This document shows positions 14,303 through 26,400 of a stretch of 35,133 nt of DNA, in pieces. Position 1 is the first letter of the stretch. Each line of letters begins with the position of its first letter. Made by a program: the position numbers and the translations under genes. Origin of the DNA: Legionellales bacterium (GTDB taxonomy: Bacteria > Pseudomonadota > Gammaproteobacteria > Legionellales > Legionellaceae); NCBI GenBank assembly GCA_026399195.1, contig JAPLRK010000078.1, positions 1 to 35,133 of the forward strand, read 5' to 3'. The notes under the pieces were generated by a model. That model was not told the origin of the DNA and searched no databases. It saw only the letters and a program-made list of their open reading frames with translations.

Positions 14303-14314
14303 GGCTCCCGATCC
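14289..14314. repeat. Degenerate family A remnant between trhP and alaS
   Basis: CGAACC and GGGCTCCCGATCC recall the family A arms GGAGCGAA and CGCTCCCGATCC. It overlaps the last trhP codons and ends at the alaS stop codon. The left arm is weak, so homology of the whole is less certain than for the other copies. Confidence 0.4.
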
Positions 14315-16888
14315 TTACTGCACCATCGTTGCAATTTCCGCCATTTTGCTCTTCAGATTCGGCGGAACAATCCCACCCCCCTGAGCCATGTCATCTCGCC
14401 CGCCCCCCTTCCCACATAGGTGCTTCACCAGTAGTGCGGCAGTTGGGACCTTTCCCAAAATCGATGGGCTCACAGCAGCGACCACGTTCATTTTATTTTC
14501 AGAAACTGAAACCAACACAATCACGGCATCCTGAAGACTTGATTTTAATTGATCAAGTAATGCCCTTAACTCTTGAACATCCACGACATCCACTTGACTT
14601 ACCAACACTTGAATCTTCCCAATGTTTTGAACTTGCGATCGTAACGCCTGACTTGAAGTCACCGCTAAGCGCTGCTTCAAATGCGTCAATTCTTTTTCTT
14701 GCAACTTCATCTCTTGCATCCATTGTATCCCTTTCTCCAACAATTGATGCGGCACGGTTTTCAACAGAACGGACATTTTTTCTAACACGCCTTGTTGCTC
14801 GTTCACAAAATGCAAAGCTTCAGCGCCTGTGACCAGTTCAATTCGTCTCACCCCACTGGCAATACCACTTTCAGAAACGATTTTGAAAAACCCAATATCC
14901 CCTGTCTGTTTGACGTGTGTTCCGCCACATAATTCTTTAGAAAAATCATCCAGACTAAGCACCCTGACCTCATCACTGTATTTTTCTCCAAACAAAGCCA
15001 CAGCACCACTTTGTTTGGCCTCATCAAGACTCATGAGGGTCGTTGTGACCAAAAGATTACCACGTATTTTCTCATTCACGAGATCTTCGATCTGCTGAAG
15101 TTGTTCAGTTGTCAAAGCCTCATCATGTGCAAAATCAAAACGAGCACGCCCGGCATCAACCAAGGATCCTTTTTGCTGCACATGCTCACCGACAATCTGT
15201 TTCAAAGCCGCATACAATAAATGAGTAGCCGTATGATTTAAACGTATGGCATCTCGACGCAATGCATCAACTTCAGCCAGAAGCGTTGTTCCAATCTGCA
15301 GTTCCCCGGATATCAATTCTCCATAATGAACGAAGGCACCCCCTAATTTTTTCGTATCCTCCACGCGAAAATGGGCCGTCTTCCCGACGAGCCGCCCCCG
15401 ATCACCCACTTGCCCACCGCTCTCTGCATAAAATGGCGTATCAGCCAACACAATGCCAGCCTTCATCCCAGCTTGAAGGGAACTCACCAAGACACCATCA
15501 CATAACATAGCCGTCACTTCACTCGACATCTTGTCCAACTGATACCCATGAAAGTGTGATTGATAAGCCCAGTGAGCAGGTAGTCCACCATCGCCAAATT
15601 GACTCCCCAATTGTGATTGTTCCCGCTGGCGTTGCATACAGCGCTCAAAACCTGTCATATCCACCTGCAAACCCTTCTCACGGGCAATATCTGCAGTCAA
15701 ATCAAGAGGAAATCCATAGGTATCATAGAGTTTAAAAGCCACTTCCCCTTTGATTTCTTTCCCCTTCAACCCCTGAATTTGTTCTTGCAACAAACATAAT
15801 CCCTGCTCTAAAGTGCGCGAAAATTGATTTTCTTCTTGCTCTAAAATTCGTTCAATATGCGAACGCTCCGTCACCAGCTCTGGATAAGCCTCCCCCATCA
15901 CACGCCCCAGAGGCTCCACAAGTTTAGAGAAAAAGGGGCTGGCTAATCCCAGCTGAACGCCATGACGAACAGCACGTCTAATGATACGTCGAAGCACATA
16001 CCCTCGGCCCTCATTACTGGGTAAAACCCCATCTGCAATCAAAAAGGCACAGGCACGAATATGATCAGCGATGACTTTCAAAGAAGGATGCGTTTTATCC
16101 ACACCCGCAGCCCACGTGGCTAGAGTAGAAATCAAGACTTGAAAGCCATCAATGTCATAATTATTATGCACCCCCTGCACCACAGCAGTGATTCTCTCAA
16201 GACCCATACCTGTATCAACCGCGGTCTTTGGCAAGGGATGAAAGTGACCTTCTTTATCGCGATTAAACTGCATGAACACCAAATTCCAAATCTCAATATA
16301 TCTATCCAAATGATCATCCGGGCTCCCAGGAGGCCCGCCAGGGATCTCTGGACCGTGATCATAAAAAATTTCAGTGCATGGCCCGCAAGGTCCAGTATCC
16401 CCCATCGACCAAAAATTATCAGCAGCCCCACAACGTGAAAAACGCTCTTTTGAAATACCCATCTCATTGAGCCATATGTCTGCGGTTTCATCATCTTCTT
16501 GATAGACTGTGACCCATAAACGCTCAGGAGGCAGATGCAATACCGTGGTCAAAAACTCCCAAGCATAAGCAATAGCCTCTCGTTTGAAATAGTCACCAAA
16601 ACTAAAGTTGCCCAGCATTTCAAAAAAAGTATGATGTCTGGCGGTGTATCCTACGTTATCCAAATCGTTGTGCTTGCCACCTGCGCGCACGCAACGCTGT
16701 GAACTGACCGCACGGACATAAGGACGCGCTTCAATCCCTAAAAAAGTGTCTTTAAATTGCACCATTCCAGCATTGGTAAACAATAGGGTGGGATCATTCC
16801 CCGGCACCAAAGAGCTTGAAGCCACTACTTGATGACCTTTCTTGGCAAAATAATCTAAAAAGGCTTGTCGTATCTCGGAACTTTTCAT
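14315..16888 (-). CDS. alaS: Alanyl-tRNA synthetase
   Basis: It charges tRNA-Ala with alanine and edits mischarged Ser/Gly. The N-terminal class II core begins SEIRQAFLDYFAKKGH and includes RCVRAGGKHNDLDNVG and FEMLGNFSFGDYFK. The editing domain has the metal-binding motifs LNHTATHLLYAAL and LCGGTHV. The C-Ala domain ends GKGGGRDDMAQGGG. The length is 857 residues, typical for the family. The ATG overlaps the recX stop by four bases (ATGA), so recA-recX-alaS is probably one operon. No alanine-specific leader is evident. Confidence 0.97.
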   Translation of the reverse strand: MKSSEIRQAFLDYFAKKGHQVVASSSLVPGNDPTLLFTNAGMVQFKDTFLGIEARPYVRAVSSQRCVRAGGKHNDLDNVGYTARHHTFFEMLGNFSFGDYFKREAIAYAWEFLTTVLHLPPERLWVTVYQEDDETADIWLNEMGISKERFSRCGAADNFWSMGDTGPCGPCTEIFYDHGPEIPGGPPGSPDDHLDRYIEIWNLVFMQFNRDKEGHFHPLPKTAVDTGMGLERITAVVQGVHNNYDIDGFQVLISTLATWAAGVDKTHPSLKVIADHIRACAFLIADGVLPSNEGRGYVLRRIIRRAVRHGVQLGLASPFFSKLVEPLGRVMGEAYPELVTERSHIERILEQEENQFSRTLEQGLCLLQEQIQGLKGKEIKGEVAFKLYDTYGFPLDLTADIAREKGLQVDMTGFERCMQRQREQSQLGSQFGDGGLPAHWAYQSHFHGYQLDKMSSEVTAMLCDGVLVSSLQAGMKAGIVLADTPFYAESGGQVGDRGRLVGKTAHFRVEDTKKLGGAFVHYGELISGELQIGTTLLAEVDALRRDAIRLNHTATHLLYAALKQIVGEHVQQKGSLVDAGRARFDFAHDEALTTEQLQQIEDLVNEKIRGNLLVTTTLMSLDEAKQSGAVALFGEKYSDEVRVLSLDDFSKELCGGTHVKQTGDIGFFKIVSESGIASGVRRIELVTGAEALHFVNEQQGVLEKMSVLLKTVPHQLLEKGIQWMQEMKLQEKELTHLKQRLAVTSSQALRSQVQNIGKIQVLVSQVDVVDVQELRALLDQLKSSLQDAVIVLVSVSENKMNVVAAVSPSILGKVPTAALLVKHLCGKGGGRDDMAQGGGIVPPNLKSKMAEIATMVQ

Positions 16889-17328
16889 GACTCATCTCTC
16901 ATTGTAAATACTTGCGCTATGGTCTCTGCAGAAAACCCACGATAATATAAAAACTGTTTTTGTTTTTGAAGTGCTTTGAAAGAAGACTCACTCGATGTTT
17001 TGTATTTTTTGGCCCTAATCTCCCTCGCACGCTCTAACCAATGGTCTGATTCGAGCTCAAGGGCTGTTGTGATCAACACCACGTCCACTTTCAAATGCAA
17101 TAATTCTTCACGAATACGAATCGGCCCATACCCTTGACGAATACGGGCCCGGCAAAGCTGTCCTACAAAACGCTCGTCACTTTGAAAACCCAAACGAAGA
17201 CATGTCTTAAGTGCGTCCTTTGCCTCTTCTAGCGGATACCCTTTGATTTCTAATTTACGAACAAGTTCGACCGCGCCATGCTCTCGCCTAGTGAGCAGAG
17301 AGATAGCGCAGTTAGTCGCATCAGTCTT
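16885..17328 (-). CDS. recX: RecX, RecA modulator
   Basis: RecX binds RecA filaments and limits their extension. The three-helix repeat architecture is visible: [40 protein letters not shown] with [13 protein letters not shown], and the C-terminal [13 protein letters not shown]. No ATG is available near the start. I choose the TTG at 17328, which overlaps the recA stop and gives an N-terminus of ordinary length; another TTG at 17352 would overlap recA by 32 bp. Neither has a clear Shine-Dalgarno, so translation is probably coupled to recA. Confidence 0.9.
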   Translation of the reverse strand, partial: KTDATNCAISLLTRREHGAVELVRKLEIKGYPLEEAKDALKTCLRLGFQSDERFVGQLCRARIRQGYGPIRIREELLHLKVDVVLITTALELESDHWLERAREIRAKKYKTSSESSFKALQKQKQFLYYRGFSAETIAQVFTMRDES

Positions 17329-18355
17329 CAATCTCTTCAGCCACTGGGGCAACAGAAGGCAGCTTTTTAACCAGATATTCGGTTCTGATCAGGTGTTCTA
17401 ACTTCTGCGCTAATTGAGGATTCTCTTTCAAATACGTCCGGACATTTTCTTTACCTTGGCCAATTTTTTCATTGTTGTAACTATACCAGGCCCCTGATTT
17501 TTCAATGAGACCTAATTGTGAAGCCAAATGGATGATTTCACTTTCGCGCGAAATCCCCTCATTGTAGAGAATATCGAATTCGGCCATTTTAAACGGTGGG
17601 GCTACTTTATTTTTAACCACTTTTACGCGCGTTTCAGATCCCATGGTCTCCTCACCTTTTTTAATGGCACCAATGCGACGTATGTCTAGACGAACGGAGG
17701 CATAAAATTTGAGGGCATTCCCACCCGTAGTGGTTTCAGGGCTACCAAACATCACCCCAATTTTCATACGAATTTGATTGATAAAAATAACCAAAGTATT
17801 TGACCGTTTGATGTTGGCTGTTAATTTTCTAAGTGCTTGAGACATGAGTCGCGCTTGCAATCCCACATGGGTATCCCCCATCTCGCCTTCAATTTCGGCT
17901 TTAGGTGTCAACGCCGCCACCGAGTCAATCACGACCACATCTACTGCCGCAGAGCGCACCAGCATATCTGTGATTTCAAGGGCTTGCTCACCCGTATCAG
18001 GCTGAGAAATCAACAATTCATCGACTTTGACGCCTAACTTTTCAGCATAGCCCGGATCGAGCGCATGTTCTGCATCAATGAAGGCCGCAGTTCCACCGGC
18101 CTTTTGACACTCAGCAATCACTTGCAATGTTAACGTGGTTTTCCCTGAAGATTCAGGACCATAGATTTCAACCACTCGCCCTTTCGGTAATCCACCAATC
18201 CCCAAAGCAATATCTAACCCAAGTGAACCTGTAGAGATGGCTTCAATATCACGTATAACGGTACCATCCCCCATACGCATCACGGAGCCTTTGCCAAACT
18301 GACGTTCAATTTGTGCGAGGGCCGCACTTAATGCTTTACTTTTACTGTCTTCCAT
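17321..18355 (-). CDS. recA: RecA recombinase
   Basis: It forms filaments on single-stranded DNA for homologous recombination and repair. The sequence is near-canonical: [15 protein letters not shown], Walker [11 protein letters not shown] (about 65-74), [20 protein letters not shown], and [20 protein letters not shown] with [10 protein letters not shown]. The length of 344 residues fits the family. It leads an apparent recA-recX-alaS operon. I see no LexA box (CTG-N10-CAG) in the upstream region. Confidence 0.98.
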   Translation of the reverse strand: MEDSKSKALSAALAQIERQFGKGSVMRMGDGTVIRDIEAISTGSLGLDIALGIGGLPKGRVVEIYGPESSGKTTLTLQVIAECQKAGGTAAFIDAEHALDPGYAEKLGVKVDELLISQPDTGEQALEITDMLVRSAAVDVVVIDSVAALTPKAEIEGEMGDTHVGLQARLMSQALRKLTANIKRSNTLVIFINQIRMKIGVMFGSPETTTGGNALKFYASVRLDIRRIGAIKKGEETMGSETRVKVVKNKVAPPFKMAEFDILYNEGISRESEIIHLASQLGLIEKSGAWYSYNNEKIGQGKENVRTYLKENPQLAQKLEHLIRTEYLVKKLPSVAPVAEEIED

Positions 18356-18388
18356 TGGTTCACCTGTATGCGAGATGTTAAAAAAAAA

Positions 18389-18417
18389 ATTATCCCACAG
18401 ATCTCACATTGCCGCAA
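18389..18417 (-). promoter_or_regulatory. Candidate recA promoter, no SOS box
   Basis: TTGCGG (18417-18412), 17 bp and GATAAT (18394-18389) on the minus strand, followed by a T9 tract. The nearby CTGTATGCGAGAT is not completed by a CAG half-site. Confidence 0.5.
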
Positions 18418-18457
18418 ACTTACGATAAGATAGAAAGTTTCAACAGAGCAAATTCTC

Positions 18458-20398
18458 ATGACTCCTGTTTTATGGATTCCGAAGCATCCTGAAACCACTC
18501 AAATGTGGCACTTTATGCAAACCATCGCAAAGAATCATCAACACCCCATGTCGACCTATCAACAGCTCCACGCCTGGTCAGTTGAACATCCTGCCTTATT
18601 CTGGGCGGCCCTTTGTGATTTTTTTAACATCCACTTTAGCAAACCACCACAACACCTGTTTAAGCCAGGAGATGACATGATGCATGCTCGTTGGTTTATT
18701 GGGGCAGAACTCAATTTTGCCGAACTTCTGCTCAAGAGAAGCGATGATCATCCAGCCATCATCAGTAGAAATGAACAAAAAGAACGTCTCCTTTTAACGT
18801 ATAACCAACTCAGAGAACAAGTAGCCGAATGTGCGGCAGGACTAAAACTCGCAGGCGTTACAAAAGGTGATCGCGTAGGCGCTGTCATGCCCAATGTGGC
18901 TTATACCCTTATTGCCATGCTCGCCACCGCGTCTATTGGCGCTGTCTGGTCATCTTGTTCTCCAGATTTTGGTGCACAGGCGATCGTCGACAGGTTTGGC
19001 CAGATTGAGCCTAAAGTCATGTTTGTTTGTGACGCACATGTCTATCACGGCAAGAGGTATGATGGCCGTGACAAGATTGAGGATCTGATGGACAAATTAC
19101 CCACCGTGCAGAAGGTCATCGTTTGTCCAAACATTCAAACCCCTATCCCATGTGATCCGCAACATCGGCTCGTGATGTGGCAAGATTTTCTAATACCTGA
19201 CCAACCGCTTACGTTCACGCCCCTGCCCTTTGCACATCCTCTTTATATTCTTTTCTCATCAGGCACCACCGGAAAACCCAAATGTATTGTTCATGGCGCA
19301 GGTAGTACGTTGTTGCAGCATGTGAAAGAATTGGGATTACATACGGACTTAGGCCCTAAAGACAATTTATGTTTTTACACCACATGTGGTTGGATGATGT
19401 GGCATTGGATGGCCTCAGGATTGGCGTTAGGCGCCACTTTAACCCTTTATGAAGGATCACCAACTTACCCTAATGCCCAAACGTTATTTCAGCTCATCGA
19501 TGAAGAACATGTCACCGTTTTTGGGACCAGTGCGAAATTCATAGCTACCCTCGAAAAAGAGGGCGTAAGTCCTAAAAGCGATTTCTCACTCAAATCTTTA
19601 CGCTGCATCCTCACCACAGGCTCCCCACTCCTCCCCCAAAGTTTTGATTTTGTCTATGAACATATCAAGTCTTCCCTGCAACTCAGTTCCATTTCAGGGG
19701 GTACTGACATCATCTCTTGTTTTGCATTAGGCAATCCCATGCTTCCTGTGATTCGTGGTGAGTTGCAATGCATAGGCCTTGGAATGAGTGTGGACATCTT
19801 TGATGAAGAAGGTCATAGCATTAGGGGTGCTCGAGGAGAATTGGTCTGCACCAAACCTTTTCCATCCATGCCTATTGGATTTTGGCAAGATCCCTCGGAT
19901 CTTTTATATCAAAAAGCCTATTTTGAGCGCTTTCCAGGTGTTTGGACACATGGGGATTTTGCGGAGATCACCGAACTTGGCGGGGTTATCATTTACGGCC
20001 GCTCCGACGCCCTTTTAAACCCAGGTGGTGTACGCATCGGGACTGCTGAAATCTATCGACTGATGGACACCATTCCTGAGGTTTCAGACAGTGTGGTGAT
20101 TGCTCAAAATTGGCAAAATGATGTACGGATTATCTTATTTGTTAAACTGAGAGACGGACTCACGTTAGACGACGCATTGCAGGCTAACATTCGACAAATC
20201 ATCCGCAACAACGCCTCTCCTCGACATGTGCCTGCAAAAATCCTTCAAGTTAGGGACATCCCGCACACGCAAAATGGCAAAGTGATGGAAATCGCTGTTC
20301 GTCAAACGGTTCAAGGGCAACCCATCACGAACTTCCCATCGATGGCGAACCCCGGAGCACTGGAGGATTATAAAGATAGGGTGGAACTTAGGGACTAG
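18458..20398 (+). CDS. Acetoacetyl-CoA synthetase (acetoacetate-CoA ligase)
   Basis: It activates acetoacetate to acetoacetyl-CoA with ATP, linking ketone bodies or polyhydroxybutyrate breakdown to acetyl-CoA. It is an ANL-family adenylating enzyme. The N-terminus carries the ACS-type cap and NFAELLL; the AMP-binding P-loop is LFSSGTTGKPKCIVHG (about 266-281); WMMWHWMASGLALGATL is typical of this subfamily; GRSDALLNPGGVRIGTAEIY is the hinge region; and the C-terminal HTQNGKVMEIAV contains the catalytic Lys. The end FPSMANPGALEDYKD matches acetoacetyl-CoA synthetases rather than acetyl-CoA synthetases. 646 residues is normal. It is divergent from recA across a 102-bp gap. Confidence 0.94.
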   Translation: MTPVLWIPKHPETTQMWHFMQTIAKNHQHPMSTYQQLHAWSVEHPALFWAALCDFFNIHFSKPPQHLFKPGDDMMHARWFIGAELNFAELLLKRSDDHPAIISRNEQKERLLLTYNQLREQVAECAAGLKLAGVTKGDRVGAVMPNVAYTLIAMLATASIGAVWSSCSPDFGAQAIVDRFGQIEPKVMFVCDAHVYHGKRYDGRDKIEDLMDKLPTVQKVIVCPNIQTPIPCDPQHRLVMWQDFLIPDQPLTFTPLPFAHPLYILFSSGTTGKPKCIVHGAGSTLLQHVKELGLHTDLGPKDNLCFYTTCGWMMWHWMASGLALGATLTLYEGSPTYPNAQTLFQLIDEEHVTVFGTSAKFIATLEKEGVSPKSDFSLKSLRCILTTGSPLLPQSFDFVYEHIKSSLQLSSISGGTDIISCFALGNPMLPVIRGELQCIGLGMSVDIFDEEGHSIRGARGELVCTKPFPSMPIGFWQDPSDLLYQKAYFERFPGVWTHGDFAEITELGGVIIYGRSDALLNPGGVRIGTAEIYRLMDTIPEVSDSVVIAQNWQNDVRIILFVKLRDGLTLDDALQANIRQIIRNNASPRHVPAKILQVRDIPHTQNGKVMEIAVRQTVQGQPITNFPSMANPGALEDYKDRVELRD

Positions 20399-20466
20399 TG
20401 CCGACTCCTTTAAACTCGCTCAATAAAGGGGGCGGCACTAGTACGCCGTCAACGTTCAATGTTGAC
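20395..20466. terminator. Two hairpins in the convergent gap after acetoacetyl-CoA synthetase
   Basis: CTAGTGCCG (20395-20403) pairs with CGGCACTAG (20433-20441), spanning the stop codon. A second dyad is GTCAAC (20448-20453) with GTTGAC (20461-20466). There is no T tract, so they would be weak or factor-assisted bidirectional terminators, or a small repeat. Confidence 0.4.
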
Positions 20467-20472
20467 GAGGGC

Positions 20473-23400
20473 CTAGCCAGATTTTGACTTATCCACCGGC
20501 GCATCTGGGGCATGTATTTTATCGCGGCTAACAACTTGCCCTGATGGAACAGGCTGTTGGAAAAAGCCAACTTTTCTTCTAGCTTGATAACTGACTTTGG
20601 CGTCATCATCGACAGGAATTGGAGGGGGCGAGACGGATTCCCCTCTCTCCAGCTTATCCGTAGCCTGAAAGAGATGGGGACGCACTAGAATAGAACGAGC
20701 AGCTTCTCTCACAGTGGCCTCTGCAGCAACTAGAGACTGATGAGGTCGAATCTCAGGTTTATCAAGGCCATGCATGTGGGTGACTTGTTCATGCATCTCT
20801 TTTGTCACCTCATAAAACTCAGGAGGCATAAATATCAGCGTTTCAGAAACTTGGGCTTTATCACGAATCATTTGTTTTAAATCGAAATGTTCTTCAAAAA
20901 ACAACTCAGCCGTTTCTAGCATTTTAGCAGCTTTAACTGCTTCAGTCGTTTCAGGTGCTTCAGGCGTTGCCTCTTTCAGGATCACATGATGTTTACCAAA
21001 AATCGGGTATAGTCTCATCAGACCCGATTCCATCTTATTCATCGCTGACTTTTCGAGTTTGAGCTCTTTGATCTGTACAACCTTCTCTTTAAGAGTGCGG
21101 CGTTGATCTTTTAATTCGATATCTACCTCCGCAAGCTGTGATTTTTTTTCAGATTCAGCTACTGCTATCTCTTGATCGAGAAGTAACACTGTGACATCAA
21201 GCGCTGAGATGGACTCATGACTCTTTTTGGGAATCTTAATATCTGTGCCTGGCAGAGAGGCTGCACGATGAGAAATTGGAGAGTAGTTCTCAAGCACTTG
21301 CTGGTAAATGGCTTGATATTTTTCCAGAAACCCAATGGCATCGCTAGTTAACTTAGCCTGCTGAGATGGACTAGCGACAAGTTTTTGACGGTGTAATACG
21401 TCTATGATAGCTGCTCTGATCGGTTCCGGAGAACTAGAGCTGTTTGCAAGATCAGCTAATATAGCAGGTAACTTATAATCGTGAACCGCTAATTTTTCGT
21501 TTAAAGTCTTATCAACAGCTAGGGCTAAAGGCGCATTATACACAGCCAGGCCTCTCGTATAACGTCGCAGCTCTCTTCTAACGGTATCGGCCACTTCCGT
21601 CTCGATTTCAGCTTCATATTGGTCTTTATCTCCAACCTCTAATTTATAGCTCAATCTGGTGGTCAACCTATCAATAAACTCAGGATTTTCAGTCAAATAG
21701 GGATCTGATGCATACCTTTGTTCAACGGTCTTTATGATGACTTGCTCTAAATTCTCAAAATTTCTCTTACCCGCACATTCAGCCACAGCGTCTTGAAAAC
21801 ATTGCCATAACTTTGCTTCATCCTTTTCACGAACAAGATCTCCAAAATGCAACGTCCATACATTTTTGAAAGGATCTCCCCAAAGTTTAATAAAAGCAGC
21901 AGTTCGGGATTCTGGGCCAGCTTTTAGATCGATGTACCGCAATCTCTCAAGAGGGCAACTATTTAAAGCAGCCTGAAAGACTTCTATAAAAGTCCCTGGT
22001 TTTTCATTGTAAGGTTCACGCTTCAGATACTCACGTTTTGCTACTGAGGTGGTGTCACCAACAATCTTCGCAATCCTTTTCTCTATTTCTTCAGCAGTGA
22101 GTCTATTCATTGGTTTGAACTGTGATGCAAAAAGATCCTGAATGGCCAACTCTAAGGACTTATATGTTTTTGCACCTACCGTGAAACCTGTCCTCTGGGG
22201 AGGAACTCTTTTCGAGGGATCACTGTAGAATATGATAAGGTTTTCCAGAAAGTTGGAAGTCAACCGCCTAATATCAAAATAATCCTTCATATTGTCTGAA
22301 AATTCTTTTTTAAAGTCAGTTTTTGCCTTTTGAATTGCAGCCTCTCTTTGTGTCTTCAAACCTAGAATGATCTCATCATATTTTTCATGGATCCCCTTCT
22401 TTCTCTTTTTTAGGTCGTTCATCTGGTGTCGTATTTGCAGTGCTTCTGCAGCGGTTTCGGTATAAGTACGTCTGATGTCATCTGCAACACGCTTAATGAT
22501 GGGTTTCTCACCTGTCTCCAAGGCAACTAAAAGTCGTTCGTTTAATTTTGATGAAATAAAAATTTCAGCACATGTTCCATTCTCTCCCAGGATCATCGTG
22601 ACACCCCTCTTTTCAAAGCCCCCTTCAATGAGCTCATGCGTTTGAACCACTTGAAGCGGTAGAGTCTCTGCTTTTTCGCCAGAGAAACCCCACTTTTCCA
22701 AATGAAATACTGAGTTTTCTTCATCTGACTCGGCCTCAATCGTCAGGGATGGTTCAAGTTGTTCACGAACGTATAGGCCTGTACAGGAAGATTCTAAATC
22801 GTCCATGGTGGTACTTCGAAGCGTATCTCTTGACGATGAAAAATAAAGTTTTTTTAACAAAGGACCTTTTAATGACTCGATGGGTTTCCCAACCACTGGG
22901 GTAAGTTTTGATCCCTCTTCTAATGTCAAGTGATATAGACTCCATTGAGTCTCGCCTGATTTTTTAAATAAATCGGCTTCATCCTGATTAATCAGAATGA
23001 TTTGAGGATGACCTTCAACACGTGCAAGAAAATAACGAACCGGTGGAAGTGGCCGTTTTGATGCATCCAGCACCACCGAGTAGCTAGGGCTACAACTGAT
23101 GGCATCATCTGCTGTAAATAGGTGTTGCATATGAGTGACATCACAAGCCTTGCGAAGAGAGGCCAATTCAGTCAGAAAATCAATGGAAACAGGCTCAAAG
23201 GCAATATCTTGTTTTTGGAGGGTAGCAACCACTGAGATTTCTTCACGACTCACTTTCGCAAATGAGTTGGTTTCTGTTTCGGTTGCGTTTTCTGCATCTG
23301 TTTGTGTATCGGTTGCTGAGTCACTTTCAGATTGCACTTCCGCTAATGCGCCTATGGCAGAGGGGCTCTTAAAGCTGTCTTTTAGTCTTTTTGCTCGGTT

Positions 23401-26400
23401 ATCTATAATGCGTTTTTTCATTTCATCGTAGGGTAGTCTGTTTTTATCCCCTACCAAAAGCAATCCCATGTTTGTTCGTGCTTCATCAACGATACGAAAA
23501 ACACTGTCCATTTGAATTTTAAACTGGGCCTCTAAATCGTCAATAAAGTGTTTTTTTTCAACATCTTGATAACATTGGCCGTATTTTTGGAGTAATCCAC
23601 TGATGGTTGGAGTAATCAAAGGCGAGATCTTATTCAATGCTTCGATACAGTCTCGAAATATGGCTATCCGTTGAGGAGATGTGTCAAGCATGTCATGAGT
23701 TATCGCCGCTTGCTGTTGAAGTATGGCATTTTTAACGACAGAGCCCAACTCTTTGATCATTAATGACGCATGCTGGGTATTGTCCCGTAGCTCTTTTTGT
23801 CTAAGCCAATAAGCAACATCATGCCCTGTTAGCTCATGTGTGGTCTCGAATTTTAAATCTTCAATCATCTTCTTTCTAACAAGATCAGGCACAGCAACTG
23901 AGAATGATTGATTTGATGATGGGTCAATGATTTTTCGCATGCGCATAATGGCCTGTTTATAATCATTATTAGTGGTGACAAAGTTCAGCGTTAAGATGGC
24001 TTGTACGCCATCCATTTGCTTAATATCAGCACCCCTTGAATGCGCTTGATCATAATAAGTGAAGTAATCCCCACGAAGATCGGAGTCCTCCACCATCTTT
24101 TCTGTGAGATCTACTACGCTATCAGAGCCATCTTTCTTCAGGGTCAATAATTTTTTAGTATTGGTTGCATCATCATAGAAAATAACACTTCTGGGTTTTA
24201 ATTGAACGGCGAGAGCTTTGGCAACAAAGCGATTGGATGCTTTACACAAGCCTCCAACGTCAATCAATGTTCTTGTCATTTTTGTAAATGATTGAGAAAG
24301 TTGTTTAATCAACGTCGTCGTATAATCAACAGAACCATCTGCCATAGGCGTAGTATCTAAAGAAATGGTTTTCTGACAATTAGCTCTTCCCATAATGCCT
24401 AAGGTCATATTCCCATCAGCTGCAGGATCAAGTCTTACATGTTTAAAATGGAATGAGGTATCACCCGCCGTTCCTGAAAACCCAATCACTGAATCATGGA
24501 CGGTGCCTTGTTCGTACCTATTGCTGTTCGCAATGCCCGCATCGACGGTGATCTGATCTTGAATAATGGTCCGAGCTAACATTCTTCTGAAGATAGCCTG
24601 TGTTGCTGGGGAAGAAAGCTCTTTACTGAAGAATGCTTCTCTGGCTGCATTTCTCAACGGGGGATCTTCTATTTCTGCAAGTTCTTGGATGGCGTGAAAT
24701 AGATCAGCAAATTCAGGGAGAAGATCTCCTTTGGAATCCACGCAAGGAGCCTCACCAAGGCCATGACGAATGGAATTGATCACATATTCGAGATGAGGGA
24801 TTGATTGAATCAATGTTCTTTTATCAAGATAGTAAAGTAAAGTGCCCATTGCCGTGACTTCAGGATTATCAAATCTTGAGCCTTGGGGCTTTGGCATATT
24901 TGCAGCAGAATAGGGCACTGCGATAAGAAGTGGTTTATGAGATCCAGCATCTTTATCGCTAGCCAGTGAGCTGTAATCATATAAAATACGGCCATCGGGT
25001 CCGTTTTGAAACCAAACACCGAAGTCAGTGCTGGGTTCTTTTTCAGTAAATAGACTCAACATCGCAGGATCGGTGAGTATAGCCCTTATCAAATAAATGG
25101 CCTGTTCATGTTCTGGGGTCACTAATGCGCCTGAATGAGGGATTTCAAGACAAGTGACGTATTGCATCAATTTGCCCTTGGGTTCAGCAGCAATACCACA
25201 AGTGGTTAGTAACAATTCAGCCAAGTGGTCTTTAGACTTATTCTCGCTTGAACAGATGGCCCTGGTCATCAGATCAAGGGGATGAATCTCACCTGAATCA
25301 ATAGAGACTTTTAGGCCAGAGGTATAGTTCACATCTGTCGTGGCGCTATCCTGAGTGGCGTCTAGCTCATCAAAAACAGAGACTGTGGTTATAGAACGTA
25401 TCTCGTTGATCAAGGAAATACATTGCATCAGCTCTTTTTCTTGTTCTGGTTTATCTCGCACTTTGAGTAACAAATCCAAGAAAACTTGGGCTTGGCATTC
25501 TATGGAATTTCGTACATGGGGCCCCTCAACCAGGACGCATCGGTTATCCCTGACTTCTTTATAGAGGCTAAGCCTTTTGATTAAATCCGCTTTTGCATCC
25601 CTTAAAGAAAGCAATCTTGGACTTTCTTCACCTATCTTGAGTTCATCCTCATTCTCAATACTATATCGAGCAAAGTCATTTTGAACTATGCGAGTTCCTA
25701 GTAGTTTCGTCAGCACCACTGACATGTCTGTCGTATTTGTTTCCAATGCCGATTTAGGAACAATAAAGCGGACCAGTTTATCCCCTGTTTTATAAAGGGC
25801 TACTAAGGGGAGTAAGGATGTTTTACCAAACCCCATTCTAGCTTGTACGGCATCAATTTTATCAGGATTTGTGTCATCATCAACCAGTAATCCGCGAAAG
25901 ATGTCCACTTGACGCCCATTACAACGATGCCCAAACTCTGATTCAAATAATAAAAAGGCCCGTTGCATTTTTCTTCCAAGCTCTGATCCTTCGGTGTTAT
26001 CACCCAGCAATTTATCTAGCTGATATCCTCTTTTGACATGTAACATAGAGACAGCTTTCCCTTCGTTTCCACGCTTCAGAGTTGCTTGCACATCCTTCAA
26101 ATGATCCAATTCGGTTTTATAGAAGAGCATTCTTGTCATTGCATTGTTTAAAGCAGTTTCTACTTGAATGCGCGTTTCAGTTGGGAAGAAAGTCATTATT
26201 CGGCTATAGTCATTTAAAAGAAAGGCTGCATTCAACTCAGATAAAGGAATCTTTTGGGAGGCATCTGCTAATAGGGATTCGATTTTATCTTGGGCTTGTA
26301 GAACCTCTATATTGTGTCTCGCACACGCCGCAGAAATTTTTTCAGTAAGTTCTGGCAGCGCCCCAGGTTGTAGTGAATAGATGCCTCCATTGACGGCTGT

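Noticed and set aside
14281-14832. 183-codon plus frame
   Set aside because: It is antisense to the conserved C-terminal domain of alaS.
18361-18380. CTGTATGCGAGAT as a LexA box upstream of recA
   Set aside because: The second half-site CAG at the required spacing is absent.
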